A stretch of 64,000 nucleotides of DNA from Sanderia malayensis (GCA_013076295.1 RQOL01000730.1:124001-188000); one strand, 5' to 3'; shown: positions 9,801 to 22,150, counted from the first letter of the stretch. The notes: a model not told the origin generated them from the letters alone. Program-made: numbers and translations.

Positions 9801-12800
9801 CATGAGGTGGGACTGTGGTAGGCTGGGGATAATGAAGTTGAGCATTTCCTCTTGCGAAGATGTGCATATTTGATGTGGCAAAGTGATGTTGTCAAGTGCA
9901 TCATGTGGTTCTTGTTTGTTGCCGAGTCTTAGAAGCCATTCTGAGAATTCTCTGTAGGATTCATCTTGGACAGCTCTCATGTTTGTGTGCAGGCGATGTT
10001 GTTGAAACTGTGCCCACAAATCACTGATTTGATATGATTTAAGACTCTCTGATACGATTTTTTCTCTTCCTGCTTTGGGGACCAGGTAGAACTTGTCTGA
10101 AATCGCCACCAAGCAACATGAATTTGCCACCAAATGGCTTTTCAACTCTTGTGATATCCCGAAGCAGTCTGTCAACTGCTTGTAATGCCAATGCTGGTAT
10201 CATTGAAGCTTCATCCCATATGAACAGGGTTGTTTCACGCAAACTTGTGCTCTTTGGCTCTGTCTCTTGACATTGCATGTTGATTCCAGCTTCAATGGTA
10301 TTGGAATTTGGAATTGCGAATGCGATGTTCTGCCATTGATAAGCAGTGTTGCTGCAATTCCTGACCAAGCCATACACTGAACTTTGTGTCCAGATGCATG
10401 AAGATTACGAACCAACGTGTTAGAGAAATGTTTTCCCTGTGCCAGCTGGTCCGTCGAGAAAGTGACAGTTCTGCTCTGATTGCGCTTCAATTGCTTGAAT
10501 AATGGCTGTGTAAACAACTCGTTGTTCTGGATTCAAGGCAGCGTGCATTTGTTCTCCTTGCTCTCTTTCATGTTCAACATCCATGTGATCTTCCTCTGAA
10601 AACATAAACAATAGTTTATTTGGTAGAAATAGAATTATATATTATTGGCTAAATTATTACAGTGAATATCATCATGTAAGTTGTAAATCACCTTGTTCTG
10701 GGATGACAAAGTCGGCCGGTAGCTGAGGAAGGTGATCGTAATTCGTGATGGACAAACCATGAACCTTCAAATTGTTGTCAATATCATGTAGACATTGATA
10801 CATGTGTCTGTCTTGGAAGGTTATGTCTGGATTGTCGAGTTGATCACGTCTGACAAAGTCTTCACTCATTGCTTCTTTGAAGGCGTTGAAGAGTGTTCTG
10901 ATGTCTGATGGCGTTTGAAAGAAAGTAGCAATGCAAACAACTGTCTGAGTTGTGAAGGCATATGGAAGATGGCAGCTTCATCAAGGCAACGTGTGATTTC
11001 GGCATCATCTTCTAATAACCCTAGAGCTAATGCTGCATCTTTGAAGGAGTCACATAGATTACCTTCTACGTGCGAAGGTCTTCAAATGAAGTAGCACCTC
11101 GTTGATGCAATAGCAAAAGTCTGAGTGCAAATTTTTGCTCGCAAGGTCTAGGCTGCACTTGATTTACTCTACCAATGATTGGCATTGTTCTTCGTTGTCT
11201 GGCTGTCCATGTTTTTGAACGCTCCTGGAAGACATAATGCTCTGGTATCTCATGATAGAGGTACTGATGTGCAGCTGGATCTTGCTGGTTAAGTTCAAAC
11301 CATGCTGTAAGTGTTGTTCTATCACCAATGTTGTTCAGTCTTTGTTCGTTATCATTGTCATGAAAGATGACTTGTTGCTCAAATGGTAGATGAACAGAAA
11401 GCCGTTTGACTATGTGGCTCTTGTCGTGCATGGGGAACTGGCATAAGCCGATAGACAGCTTCATGTGGTCCAATATATCTTGCATTGATGTATTGGCGCA
11501 CCTCGTCGTGTTCAATGTCTTGAGGTACTTGCTGTTGATTTTCTCAAGAATTTCAACATGTGCCATATCATGTCCTTTGTGGATATATTTGAAAATGTAC
11601 TTGACACTTTTTACAGTACTGCATATTTCCACGTTGATATGACACTGATATTTGATGATTAGGTGTCTGTTGTGGGCACTACCCAAGTATCATCCAAAAT
11701 GCGATCATTACATTGACTGGATGGAGACAGCGTCGTCTGTAGAGAGGATAGCCGTTGACATTATTTGAGTTTCAGCAACTTGTTCTTTTGGAAAGTGCTT
11801 TTTGCATTTGTTGTTTTCCATGCACACGCACTGAGGATTTAAATTTCCACAGGGTCCGTGTCATGTGCTTTAGGACCAACTTGTGGTATTTTGCATCCTC
11901 AGGGTCTGGAATCTCTGCTGATATGAGTTGATCCACCTGATAACGAATGCAATAATTAACGATTTTATAATAGAAATGACGTACAAACAGTTGTATTGTG
12001 CATTGGATAGAAATTTAAAAATGAGAGAAAGAATTATTAGTATTTGTAAATATTACCTGTTGTGGTGTTCGTGGTTTATCAGCTTGTGAAAGAAACAGGA
12101 TCATGTGTGTGTGTGGGAATCCTCTCTTCTGAAATTCTATGACATACACATGTGCAGTGACATGTCCAAGAATGTTGTTGTGTAGTATGTCTTCGAGTAG
12201 TTCTTTGAGTTTCAGTTGAAATACTCGTGTGACAATGTCCGGTCGATCATTGGCCGTCTGATACGGATGAATATTTTCTTCAATCTCCTTCCATTTAGGA
12301 TTGGCAGTCATTGTGAGGAAGATGTCTGGCTTGCCATACTTTCTTACGATTGTCATGGCGTCTTGAAAATGTTGATACATGTTTCTTTGGCTGCCTGGAA
12401 AGGATGACGGTAGAATGATAACACGGCCAACATCGATATGTATGGGCCGATTCGGATTATTAGCCCTGGCCATCTGGTTTTCGATTTCAGCTCTTCTGTG
12501 GAGATGATCCATCAGGCCTCGATAAGTGTCAACACGAAGCTGACGTTGATTATTCATAATCCAGTGCAGTTTATTGCCTTCTATCTTTGTATATGCATCT
12601 ACCAGATACTATTGTATTAGAAGTGATGCAATGTGGATGGCTGAGAATGCATCCCTGACCTGGATTCTGTATAAATAGTATTCAGCGAGGGTTAGTCTGG
12701 TACGACGGTTACGATTGTTGTGGTGTTCACCCGCTATGTGTGCTGTCGGCAATCGTTGAAGGTCCAAACTGTAACCTCTGTCACCATGAAAGAAAATCAA

Positions 12801-14640
12801 TGGATACGTGAGAGGATCGGTAATAGAATTTGTTGCGTATATCTTCATAAGATCTCCGTGTCTTGTTTGAATCTGCAATTCTCTATCATCAGAATTCGGT
12901 GCACCTCCATTCTGTACTGTGTATATAGCTGCAATTTCTCTGGCAGTAGGATTATCGTATCTGCGATCTTGTTGTGGGCGACCTGTTATAATCATTTTGA
13001 AAGTCGGAAAAGGCTGATTGTTTGCAATAGCTTGCTGCCACTGTTCCTTCAATATTTCACCCATGCTTCGATAATGTTGTGCAAATCGATTGACTGCCGT
13101 TAATTCATTTTGGAGAAGTGCAACAATGTCCAAATCAAGACGTTGTTCTCTTGCAGTGTTTTGCCGTTCCTGTAATACTTGTTGCGTGTCCATGATGTAA
13201 AGTTCTGCGTATTTTCTGGATCAGTCTGTCTCTGTTACACCTGTTAATGATGCAAAGCATAAGTTAGGTAAATAGAAATTCAACTGTAGCCAGCATAAAT
13301 GAATAATAAGTTATATTGATAATGACTGGAATCATATTGTATCAATTACCTGTCATGTGATATGCCTTTCCATGAATTGTGATAACTGGTGGTCCAGCTC
13401 TAGCATGGTGTACAATATTAGCCTTCCATGATGCCATGGCCATTAATGAGTTGTATTGGCGGAAGTACTTTAAGAAATATTTAGATTCGGCAGTATCACC
13501 AGTGCATAAATGCATGACACTTACTGGAGGTGGTTCAATTTGATCCAGAGCAATTAAACCTCCCATGCAACATTTGTTGTATTGTTTTTTTGTGTTTTGT
13601 TCTTCTTTGAAGTACTTTGCACCACAATGAATACATGTTCTGTTCATTTTATTCAAGTGGTGTGGTAATGGGGAGAAGGGGATGTCAGCTTCATTGTTCT
13701 CGGGGACAGGGTTTTCAACTTGCATTTGCTGATCTTCAACTGGTTCTGGTATCTGATTTTCATCGGGAACTGGAACTACATCTTGCATCTCGATGTCTAC
13801 AGGTTGTCCTGCTGCTGGAAGCCCTTAGTTCTGAATGGGAAGCTCTGGTTCCATGTCCATCTCCATTGGCTGTATCTCTGGAAGAGGATACTGTACCGGA
13901 AATGGCTGATATTCAGGGGCTTCTAGCTGACGGTTTTCGAGCTGCAATTGTTGAAGATCGTTGAGTGCTGCAAGTGGGTTATCCGCATTTCCTGCCTGTT
14001 GAGGTTGAAGCTGTTGATTGATCTCTCTGCAATGCTGCATATTATCCCGCCCTTGATTTCTGCGTCTGTCACCGGTTATACTTCTCCTGGTCTTGCGCGG
14101 CATAGTGCAAGTTGTGATATGAAAAAGAAGTATAAAGTACAATTACACAATACTATTGTAAATGTTATTGCTTGTAGACAATGGTCTCGATAGCAACAAC
14201 AATGAAAATAATTATAGCCTAGTGTAAAGCTGCAACACAAAGAAGTAAATATTATATATTTCAAGGGTATGGTAGTCTTAAGTATAATGTTGTAAATAAA
14301 TCATTATCATAAAAGTAATGCTGTAATATAATGTAAATTTTATTTACGTTACGTTACGTTAAACTGTGCTCGTTTCTGTTATGTAAACAGTCACTAAAAT
14401 GGAAGAGAGTAAATTGTAATTACTCTTGACATAAATGTCGACATAAATAAAGGAATCACATAAAGAGACTCAGAATACCTGCACGTAACGAAAATTAACC
14501 TGTTGAATCCAGTGCAGTTGTCAAAAAATCAACAAATTTGGTTACAGAGTAAATTTGTTAAAAACGGCGCCATAAATGTTTGTTCATATATTCCAGATGC
14601 ATAAAACAAAAGTGATGTTTTTATCCGTGGTAAAGAGTAG
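6836..14640 (-). mobile_element. Helitron, lineage A, copy 1
   Basis: A rolling-circle transposon, read on the minus strand, with a Rep-Pif1 gene at 14103-9046. The block matches 57441-63049 over its whole length apart from indels. Both copies share a right (5') boundary at gtggtaaagagtag (14640 here, 63049 in copy 2), where the flanks become different, and both are preceded on the left (3') side by the 115-bp satellite. About 2 kb of 3' non-coding sequence (6836-8950) is conserved between the copies. I could not identify a canonical TC start or CTRR end with certainty. The satellite-rich 3' side resembles what is described for Helentron-type elements, but that is inference. Confidence 0.85.
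9046..14103 (-). pseudogene. Helitron Rep/Pif1 helicase gene, copy 1 (five exons, several stops)
   Basis: Rep nicks DNA and Pif1 unwinds it during rolling-circle transposition. Exons by splice consensus: 14103-13350, 13240-12057, 11936-10692, 10595-9577 and 9466-9046. Exon 1 holds the zinc motif CIHCGAKYF and on to KCCMGG. Exon 2 holds the HUH motif FPHTHMILF. Exon 3 holds the tyrosine motif YIFKYIHKG. Exon 4 holds Walker A GPAGTGKTF, Walker B FIWDEASM and GGDFRQVLP. Exon 5 carries the helicase C-terminal motifs. Phases agree across the first two introns. The copy is dead: a CAA-to-TAA change near 13829, TGA near 13218 where copy 2 has AGA, TAG near 12609 where copy 2 has CAG, and frameshifts in exons 3 to 5. 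Confidence 0.88.
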
Positions 14641-15813
14641 GTCGTTTACATAGGTTACATTTACAAATCATTTAAAAACACAAATATCATTTCGTAATTA
14701 TTGAGAGAAGTTTGTAAAAGAGAGGTGTCCGTTATTTTTAAATCGATCAAAGTGGGCCTGTTTTTATAAAGTAAACAAATAATTAAAGAGGTATAGTCAA
14801 AAGAAAAAACTGCAATGAATAAATTCATTTCTTACCAAGCCTTGTGTCTTTCAAAACTATGGTAAGAAAAGAAAGATATTAGTTATTATAAACTTGAAAT
14901 ATTTAATAAAAATATGATGCCTGAACAACACGTAACCTGTTCTTGCCACGAAAAGCATGGAAAGAAGAGCAAAAATTATGGACATTATTAAGCGAAATAG
15001 CGATAAAGAAGCTTGTTAGCTTATAATGATAGCTTGTTAGAAAAAAACAACATTCATAATACTTACTCAGCGATAAATAATTCCATATATTATTAATTAT
15101 AACCTATCGATAATTTGGACACTAAATTAAATTAAGCAAAATCTAATTGTGCAAATAATTAGAGGCGCGATTTCTATTGTACTATGCAGCTGTCACGATT
15201 GGTTTATACACGTCACGTGTTAGAAAAGGCGGGAAACTTGTTAGTGAAAAGCAATGGTGAAAAGGGAATTCCCCTTCGCCCTTCAGATTGGTTATAAAGG
15301 TAGGAGGGAGAAAATGCATGTGTAATTGAATTACATCATGGCGGCGATAGCATGCCATGCCAGTCAAGTATAGCCAGTGAGTATAGCAGAAGCAGATTGA
15401 GGAAAGGCATGGTGAGAGTCCAACTGCATCTTCTTAAATCATTTCCATCTGAAGAGTATGTATAAAGTATTTCGACTCACTGTTAAAAATGTGTTAACTC
15501 CAGTCTCATTTTCTGAGTTTAGATTGCAAAAATCGCTTAAAAAAGAATCATACTGTGAATAAATGACCACCGCTACCTGGTGCAACTGCAACATCGCATT
15601 CATGAAAGTGAATACCATGCATTGGGTAAGTTATTAAGTTAAAAGGTTTTGAAACGAAATCATGTCAACATTTATAACTGATAAAGCTTTCTGAATTATT
15701 AGAAATATGATTTAAATATGAAAAATACTGGAACATATAATTTGGAACATTTGGAACATATAAATAAGAACATTTGGAACATATAATGAGAACAAATAGT
15801 ATAGTAATAAAAC
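14641..15813. other. Intergenic, AT-rich
   Basis: No gene recognised. Near 15735-15785 the phrase ggaacatttggaacatataa repeats in tandem. The short frame at 15182-15367 shows no known motif. Confidence 0.45.
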
Positions 15814-16561
15814 TTTGACCATGCATGAACGAAAAAATGTGAAATGTTTTTCAAATTTTGGGTTTGAAAAGTAGATAATGTTAATCAATATTTTGTGTTA
15901 ATGTCAGCAGTTGTAATTTTATGATGGTTTAAAAGTTTTTATTTTTTCATGCATGGTCAAAAGCAGGACATGTGTAAATTCGTTAGGAAACTATTCATTT
16001 ACACATGTCCTGCATAATTTTTACGGCCCTTTGGGTGGGCATGGCCACCATCAATGTTCTAGAGAATTCTTTGGTGGCCTTCCCACCCTTTTTCTCATCT
16101 TTTGGCTTTCTTTGGCCTTTGCCAATTTTGACAAAGGCCTCCTTCTGTGATCTGTGAATACACAATTATGTTATAGGTTTTTTTTTGGTGAAAGGATATT
16201 ATGCAATATTTGGAAGATATCAATTGAACAACTGAGCTTCAAATACAGAAGGTATTCTTACACGATTTCTTTGGCGGGGAGTCTTCTCCCTTCCTTGTCA
16301 TGGAGGGAGAATTTTTTTGTGCTGCCCAACTCTTTGAATTGGGCAGCACACTCCCTCTTCAAGCTGAAAATGTCTTTGTACGTTATTTCCTAGGATACAA
16401 AAGCAAACAATGAAAGAATTTTCCACGAAAACAATAACCATGAAATATGAATTAATTATTGTGAATTGTGCAAAAAAACTGATCAAATATGAATGAATAT
16501 ATATTTGCTATAATTACTTTTGCTTCATCACCAAGCCAGATTATAATTTTTTTTTCTGGCT
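15814..16561. repeat. String of consecutive hairpins
   Basis: Within 750 bases there is a 15-bp inverted pair tttgaccatgcatga (15814-15828 and 15947-15961). Then come five or more separate stem-loops: 15963-16013 (17-bp perfect stem gcaggacatgtgtaaat, 17-base loop); 16033-16088 (gggtggg...ggccacca paired with tggtggcc...cccaccc); 16114-16139 (ggcctttg/caaaggcc); 16284-16311 (ttctccct/agggagaa); 16319-16349 (11-bp perfect stem gtgctgcccaa); and 16534-16561 (agccaga/tctggct). All stems differ in sequence. No coding frame explains them. Confidence 0.8.
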
Positions 16562-16715
16562 CAGGCTTTTTGGTTGCACTCGCAAACCTTGAAGCCATAA
16601 TAACCTTAAAGCAAACAAATTATAGTTGTTTTTCTTTAATAAGGAAAATTGGTGTGTGAAAAACAGAACATGTTTGCATGAAGTTGTACTGATACAAAAT
16701 CAAAGGACAACTGCT

Positions 16716-17590
16716 AAACTGCAAATAGTGAAAAAGCAATAAGATAATAGTGATTTAATTGGCAAGTAGTAAGTTATACATATGGTTGGTGAACATAAAA
16801 GTAATGGAGACTTTCATTATCTGAGCAACATTGAAAGAAAAGTACATACCAAAATCTGAACAATGTAAAAAATGAAAGGATTAAATGCCAACTACCAAAC
16901 TGCAAATACTGGAAAAAGAATAAGATAATTGTGACTGAAATGGTAAGTAGTAAGTTATACATATGCTTTATGAACATTATAGTAATGGAGAACCTCATTA
17001 TCCAAGTAACATTGAACTGAAAGTACATACCAAAAATGTGCTAAACAAAATAAAAATCAATGGGCAGGGCAACTACCAAACTGCAAATACTGGAAAAAGA
17101 ATAAGATAATTGTGATTGAAATGGTAAGTAGTAAGTTATACATATGTTTAGTGAAGACAATAGTAATGGAGAATCTCATTATCTAAGTAATATTGAACTG
17201 AAGTACATACCGAAAATTTGTGAAACAAAATAAATATCAAGGGGCAGGGCAACTGCCAAACTGCAAATACTGGTAAAAGAATAAGATAATTGTGATTTAT
17301 ATGGTAAGTAGTAAGTGATACATATGCTTTATGAACATTATAGTAATGGAGAACCTTATTATCCAAGTAACATTGAACTGAAAGTACATACCGAAAATGA
17401 TCTAAACGAAATTAGATCAATGGGCAACTGCCAAACTACAAATATTGGAAAAAGAATAAGATAATTGTGATTGAAATGGTAAGTATTAAGTTATACATAT
17501 GGTTGGTGATCATAATAGTAAAGGAAAATCTCATTATCCAAGTAGCATTGAACTGAAAGTACATACCGAAATCTTTTTTTCTTCAGTATA
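16716..17590 (+). repeat. 181-bp tandem repeat, five units
   Basis: The anchor aaactgcaaata recurs at 16716, 16897, 17078, 17258 and 17433, a period of 175-181 bases. Shared text includes aagaataagataattgtg, gtaagtagtaagttatacat and gaactgaaagtacatacc. The frames in it are not conserved between units, so it is non-coding. Confidence 0.92.
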
Positions 17591-18534
17591 GGAAGGTTCA
17601 ACAATGAAAACAATTGAAAAACTGAACGAAGACTGGAAAAGGAATATCATCAGTGATTAAATACATGGAAATAGTTGTGCATGTAATAAAAAATTCGGGT
17701 ATTATTTGTAAATGTCTTTATTAATATGTAAAAGTATAAATAATTAGTAATGAGTTAAAAACAATTTACCTGTTGACTTGTGGCTCTACTTTTGACAATG
17801 AGGAACACGAACGGAAAATATTTTCGGCGCATTGGTTTGTGAAGATAATTTGGAATATGAATACCATAGCAACAGAGTGAAGATGGCCTCGTAGACTAAA
17901 ATATAGATAACTGAAATCGAGGCCTCCTGGAAGTGCCACAGAATACGTAATATTGTTAGTATGTGGGTAGAAACACCCTGTGGTAGTGGCCTGATAGTGG
18001 AAATTTAGTTATGAGAAATGACTACAGAAAATGAAGACTTTTTAAGAGAAGCATAGGTAATGATGCACCCTTCACTGGTAAATTATATTCAGGTAAATAG
18101 TACATTTATGTTGTAAGATATACACTTTTTGTTGCAAGTATAAAATTTATAAGTTGAAGTCATCTCCTTTCAACCTTTGTTGTGTGTTCTTAATTTTCTA
18201 TCATCAATCATGCATCTTCTTCATTCTCTGTGTATTTATCAATGAAGGGTACTACAAAGTATAAAGTATAAAAATATATTAACAATATTTCTATACTACA
18301 AAGTATAGAAATATATTAACAAATTGGAGAACATATGATTGCCTACAAAGACTTAAAAAACTGCTTGAACATGCTATTCAATGCAACATGAAAAATAAAA
18401 TTATAAATACAATGCTACATCATACTCAAAAATACTATACATGACCATGCAATACTATACTGTATGATACTATATATATACAATCATGCAATACTATCTT
18501 GTATCACACTATATCTAATATATATGTTGTATAT
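17591..18534. other. Intergenic, AT-rich with actata microrepeats
   Basis: No gene recognised. From about 18240 the sequence carries scattered repeats of the type tactaaagtata/actatac that lead into the next satellite array. Confidence 0.45.
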
Positions 18535-19168
18535 TATCAAGAAACATTGACTGACAGGGCGCACTTAGTGCGCTCATTCGCTTCCGCTTATGCCCCTTTC
18601 AACCCCACGTACAATGGGTTAGCTCGCTACGTTCGCCTGTCTATCTATTATCAAGAAACATTGACTGACAGGGCACACTTCGTGTGCTGCATTCGCTTCC
18701 GCTCATGCCCCTTTCAACCCCACTTACAATGGGTTAGCTCGCTGCGCTCGCCTGTCCATCTATTATCAAGAAACATTGACTGACAGGGCGCACTTCGTGT
18801 GCTGCATTCGCTTCCGCTCATGCCTCTTTAAACTCCACTTACAATGGGTTAGCTCGCTGCGCTCGCCTGTGTATCTATTATTAAGAAACATTGACTGATA
18901 GGGCGCACTTCGTGCGCTGCATTCGCTTGCGCTCATGCCCCTTTGAACCCCACTTACAATGGGTTAGCTCGCTGCGCTCACCTGTCCATCTATTATGAAG
19001 AAACATTGAGTGATAGGGCGCACTTCGTGCCCTCATTCGCTTACGCTCATTCCTCTTTAAACTCCACTTACAATGGGTTAGCTCGCTGCGCTCGCCTGTC
19101 TATCTATTATCAAGAAACATAGACTGATAGGGCGCACTTCGTGCGCTGCATTCGCTGACGCTCATGCC
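18535..19168 (+). repeat. 115-bp satellite array, six units (away from any Helitron gene)
   Basis: The cgcac/cacac anchors lie at 18560, 18674, 18789, 18904, 19019 and 19133 (114-115 bases). Sequence and period match the array at 5821-6835. The last unit breaks off inside ctcatgccc and passes straight into a CATA tetranucleotide run. Confidence 0.93.
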
Positions 19169-19545
19169 CATACATACATACATACATACATACATATAAA
19201 CCTACTATACACCTACTATACAAAAATACTATACCTACTATACCTATTATACAAACATACTATACTTACTATACCTACTATACAAACATACTATACCTAC
19301 TATAAAAACATACTATACCTACTATAGAAACATACTATACCTACTATAAAAACATACTATACATACTATACATACTATACCTAGAATACAAACATACTAT
19401 ACTTACTATAAAAACATAGTATACATACTATACCTACTATAAAAACATACTATACCTACTTTACAAACATACTATACCTACTATACCTACTAAAAAAAAT
19501 ATTATACATACTATACCTACTATACAAACATACAAACACTTTGTG
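19166..19545. repeat. (CATA)n and ACTATACCT/ACAAACAT minisatellite
   Basis: A short catacata run is followed by about 340 bases built from actatacctactatacaaacat variants. Similar sequence lies at 56778-57115, again next to 115-bp units. Confidence 0.88.
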
Positions 19546-19594
19546 AAAGTTTAAATGAGGAAAATCGTGCAATTAGCGCCTGAAAAATTCATAA

Positions 19595-20295
19595 CTTTGA
19601 CTTTGTTTTCATTGGGCCTAAGCGTTGCAAGCATGCCGAAGCAACGCTTACTACAAAAACAACAACTATTTCAACTTAAAATACAAAACAAAGCTATCAC
19701 CTGTGTTTTCTATGGTCTTCTGCAACTCTCCAGGGTCTTCGAAATAAATAGTAGTTTTTTGCAAATATAATTCAGGTGGTAAAACACTTTGAAAGGCCCC
19801 TTTGTGTGCAAAACAAAAACACGCGTCCTCTTCTTCTCCAAATGTACCTGCTGCAACCGAGGGCGAAAAACGAAAAACGATGGACAACACACGTGGGTCG
19901 CGTGAAAAGAGCCCATCAAATTACAGCAAAAGGCGAAACGGGTCAAGTGAAGAGCGAATACTCTGTTCGAAAATGGAGTTCGCAACACGAAGTTGGAAGT
20001 TTCGCCAGCGTAAACCGTAGTTTTTTCGTGATAGCACAATTAGCAGAATAATTAGTGGAATAATTAAAAATTTCAGGAGGAAATCGAAAAACAAAATCCA
20101 TTACCCTGGTTAAATTAATAAACTAAACACTCAGTGTGAATTGCCATTTACTCACATACAAAAAAGCCTTTGTGATCACACGGTTCGCCGTTTCGGCCCA
20201 TTTTTTTGGGGCGTTCGAGCCATTGTTTCGGGTCGAATCTATTGTTTTTGGCAAGGAAAATGCGTCATCACGTGACTCCGCAGAATATATATATT
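19595..20295 (+). repeat. Interspersed repeat B, copy 1
   Basis: The region matches 44037-44495. Shared landmarks are aaaaggcgaaacgggtca, ttcgaaaatggagttcgcaa, tcgtgatagcacaattagca, cacggttcgccgtttcggcc and tcacgtgac...ccgcagaatatatata. This copy has about 250 extra bases near 19640-19900. Several short overlapping frames occur but none is recognisable. In copy 2 the repeat abuts a DDE transposase, so it may be the terminal part of such an element. Confidence 0.8.
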
Positions 20296-21060
20296 AGATC
20301 CTATTGTTTACCCAGTGCTGATTGCTATCCTATAATAACAACGCCTGTAAACAGCACATGCTGTAAGGCAACCTTTTTCAAACTCCTCATTTATATTTAT
20401 TCATCCATGCTAAATGGACCCTCCTAATCATGTGAAAGAAAGGAAACTATTGTTGCTTAAGTCACACTTAATTTTTGCTATGACGGCTTTTAATATATTC
20501 TTAATACTACGTTACAATACAGTGAAGAAAGTCCCAATTGTTATTCCAGTTAAAAAAGTCACTAATTATGAAAAAACCATTTTTCGCTATCAACTTATTC
20601 AGCTCCCATGGGCTATCTTATCCAAATCCAATTATTTTTTACCCTCAATAGTAATAAATCAAATGTTAAATAGAATATAATTTGTCTCTTTCACTTTGTA
20701 GATCTACTGATGTACATCATTGTACAAATGCAAGTATTCGAGACTTCATACCTATTGATTTGTCAAAATCCAATGCATCAGTATCATCTTATCATGGAAA
20801 CAAAACCATACATCTATAAGTCAACATTAATTTAAATTCTGGATGCTCATCATAGATGTTCCTTTACTGTTTGTATTAGGTTGACAAAGTACCACAGCCA
20901 AGTGTCAATGCATGCACTCAACTAATAGCAGACTAATTGTTGTTCTCCCTAAAACAAAACAAACTTTGATCTTGCATCTTATCTACTGTACCATCAGTAC
21001 GAGGCTTACCTGATGACGATTTTAAAATGAAAACGAGGCTGATCGCTAAAACTAATTTTC
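20296..21060. other. Intergenic, no feature recognised
   Basis: AT-rich. The frame at 20414-20680 has no recognisable motif. I see no repeats or inverted termini. Confidence 0.4.
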
Positions 21061-21084
21061 ATGCATGTTAAACACTACAATCGT

Positions 21085-21245
21085 GACAATAGATAGACAA
21101 GGGAGCAAGGGCGAGCCAAACAACTGTACGTGGGGTGGGAAAGGGCATGAGCGTTAGCGAATGCGGGGCACGAAGTGCGCCAACCACATTAAACTTTTTT
21201 ACCTTAACCGGCTCCGGGAAGGGAGCATAGCGAGCGCCCCCGGCT
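21085..21245 (-). repeat. Solo unit of the 115-bp satellite family, reverse orientation
   Basis: On the minus strand this reads cggctccggg/agccgggggcgctcgc, then aaaaaagtttaatgtggttgg, then the cgcacttcgtgcc, attcgctaacgctcatgccc and gtacagttg blocks. It includes the longer leader also found at 43570-43650. Confidence 0.8.
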
Positions 21246-21611
21246 AGTCTCTATTATATAAAATTGTACATTACGTGACCGGCCGAAGGTGAACAATGAC
21301 CTACTGTTTCTCGAACAATCGACGTTCGACAGAACAATGGGATCAAAGCAGTTGCCACTCAAAGGCTTTTTTCCTTGGGGTCAATAAGGGTGCAAATTGG
21401 TATGGAAATGATCGCTGCATTGTGCTGATGAAACTAAAGCTTTCCGCTAATTTCTAACCCCAGCAATTCGGGAGTTATGGCCATTTTGTGTTCCGACTTT
21501 CTAGAAAGTTCCGAGGACCGCGTTAACGAGATGCAAAACAAGCAGGGAGAAGCACGTGTTTTTTTGGTTGCTCGGGTTTACATGTGAATACTTGCCGGAA
21601 ATCAATTGTAA

Positions 21612-22013
21612 AGACGTGTCAATTGTTGTCAGGACCTGTGGAGACAATCTGTGGACAATTATTTCAAGGTATTTCCTTTATTCAATTGTTTTTTAGTGCA
21701 AATAGCACGAGTTTTGTTTTGTTTCACCTCACGTTTTTTTGCGTGGAGGCAAGGGCCCAACCAAAACACGAAGACAATTTTGATTTTCTTGGGTCATTCT
21801 GGGCCGATTTCTTCCATTTAAACTTTCGATAACTGTTTGTTTACACGAGAACTAAAGTTATCTGGCTTTGTTTTTTCTTTTTTTGATATTCCTCTGTTTT
21901 TGGACAGTTTTAGCCGAGTTTGGGTTTTGCTGGAAAACACGAAATTTTCAGGCAACAGGCGTGTGTTTTGCATTTGCGAAAATTGAATCCTACCTTGCCA
22001 AAACTTTGTTTTT
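21612..22013 (+). repeat. Interspersed repeat A, copy 2
   Basis: It matches 1758-2160 in the same orientation from agacgtgtcaattg to ccaaaactttg. The right edge here runs into a TATG microsatellite, whereas copy 1 continues into unrelated sequence. The copies therefore have different right flanks. Confidence 0.8.
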
Positions 22014-22150
22014 GTGCATGTGTGTATGTATGTATGTATGTATGTATGTATGGGCATGAGCGTGAGCGAATGCAGCAGGCAAAGCGCGCCAACCAGATTA
22101 AGCTTTTTTTACTTGATGGGCTGGGGCAGACGAGCGAAGCAAGTGATGAC
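22014..22150 (-). repeat. (TATG)n and solo satellite fragment, reverse orientation
   Basis: A tatg run at 22024-22050 is followed by gggcatgagcgtgagcgaatg, then aaagcgcgccaaccagatta and the leader ttacttgatgggctgggg, ending gaagcaagtgatgac. The reverse complement of this whole block is at 55576-55680 in the same order, so the fragment is a unit in its own right. Confidence 0.8.

Noticed and set aside
11406..11642. Plus-strand frame with hydrophobic stretches
   Set aside because: It is the complement of Helitron exon 3 coding sequence, and the hydrophobicity comes from antisense codons.
13617..13964. Plus-strand frames over the Helitron N-terminus
   Set aside because: Antisense shadows of a Gln/Pro/Glu-rich minus-strand exon. 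The same happens at 62104-62604.
14631..14640. Canonical Helitron 5' TC end at the right boundary
   Set aside because: The shared sequence ends ctactctttacc on the minus strand. TC occurs inside it, but the boundary of identity lies four bases further out, so the exact end cannot be called from two copies.
15963..16349. microRNA cluster
   Set aside because: Stems are too short (7-17 bp), perfectly paired and of unequal design for animal pre-miRNAs. Kept only as an unexplained structure.
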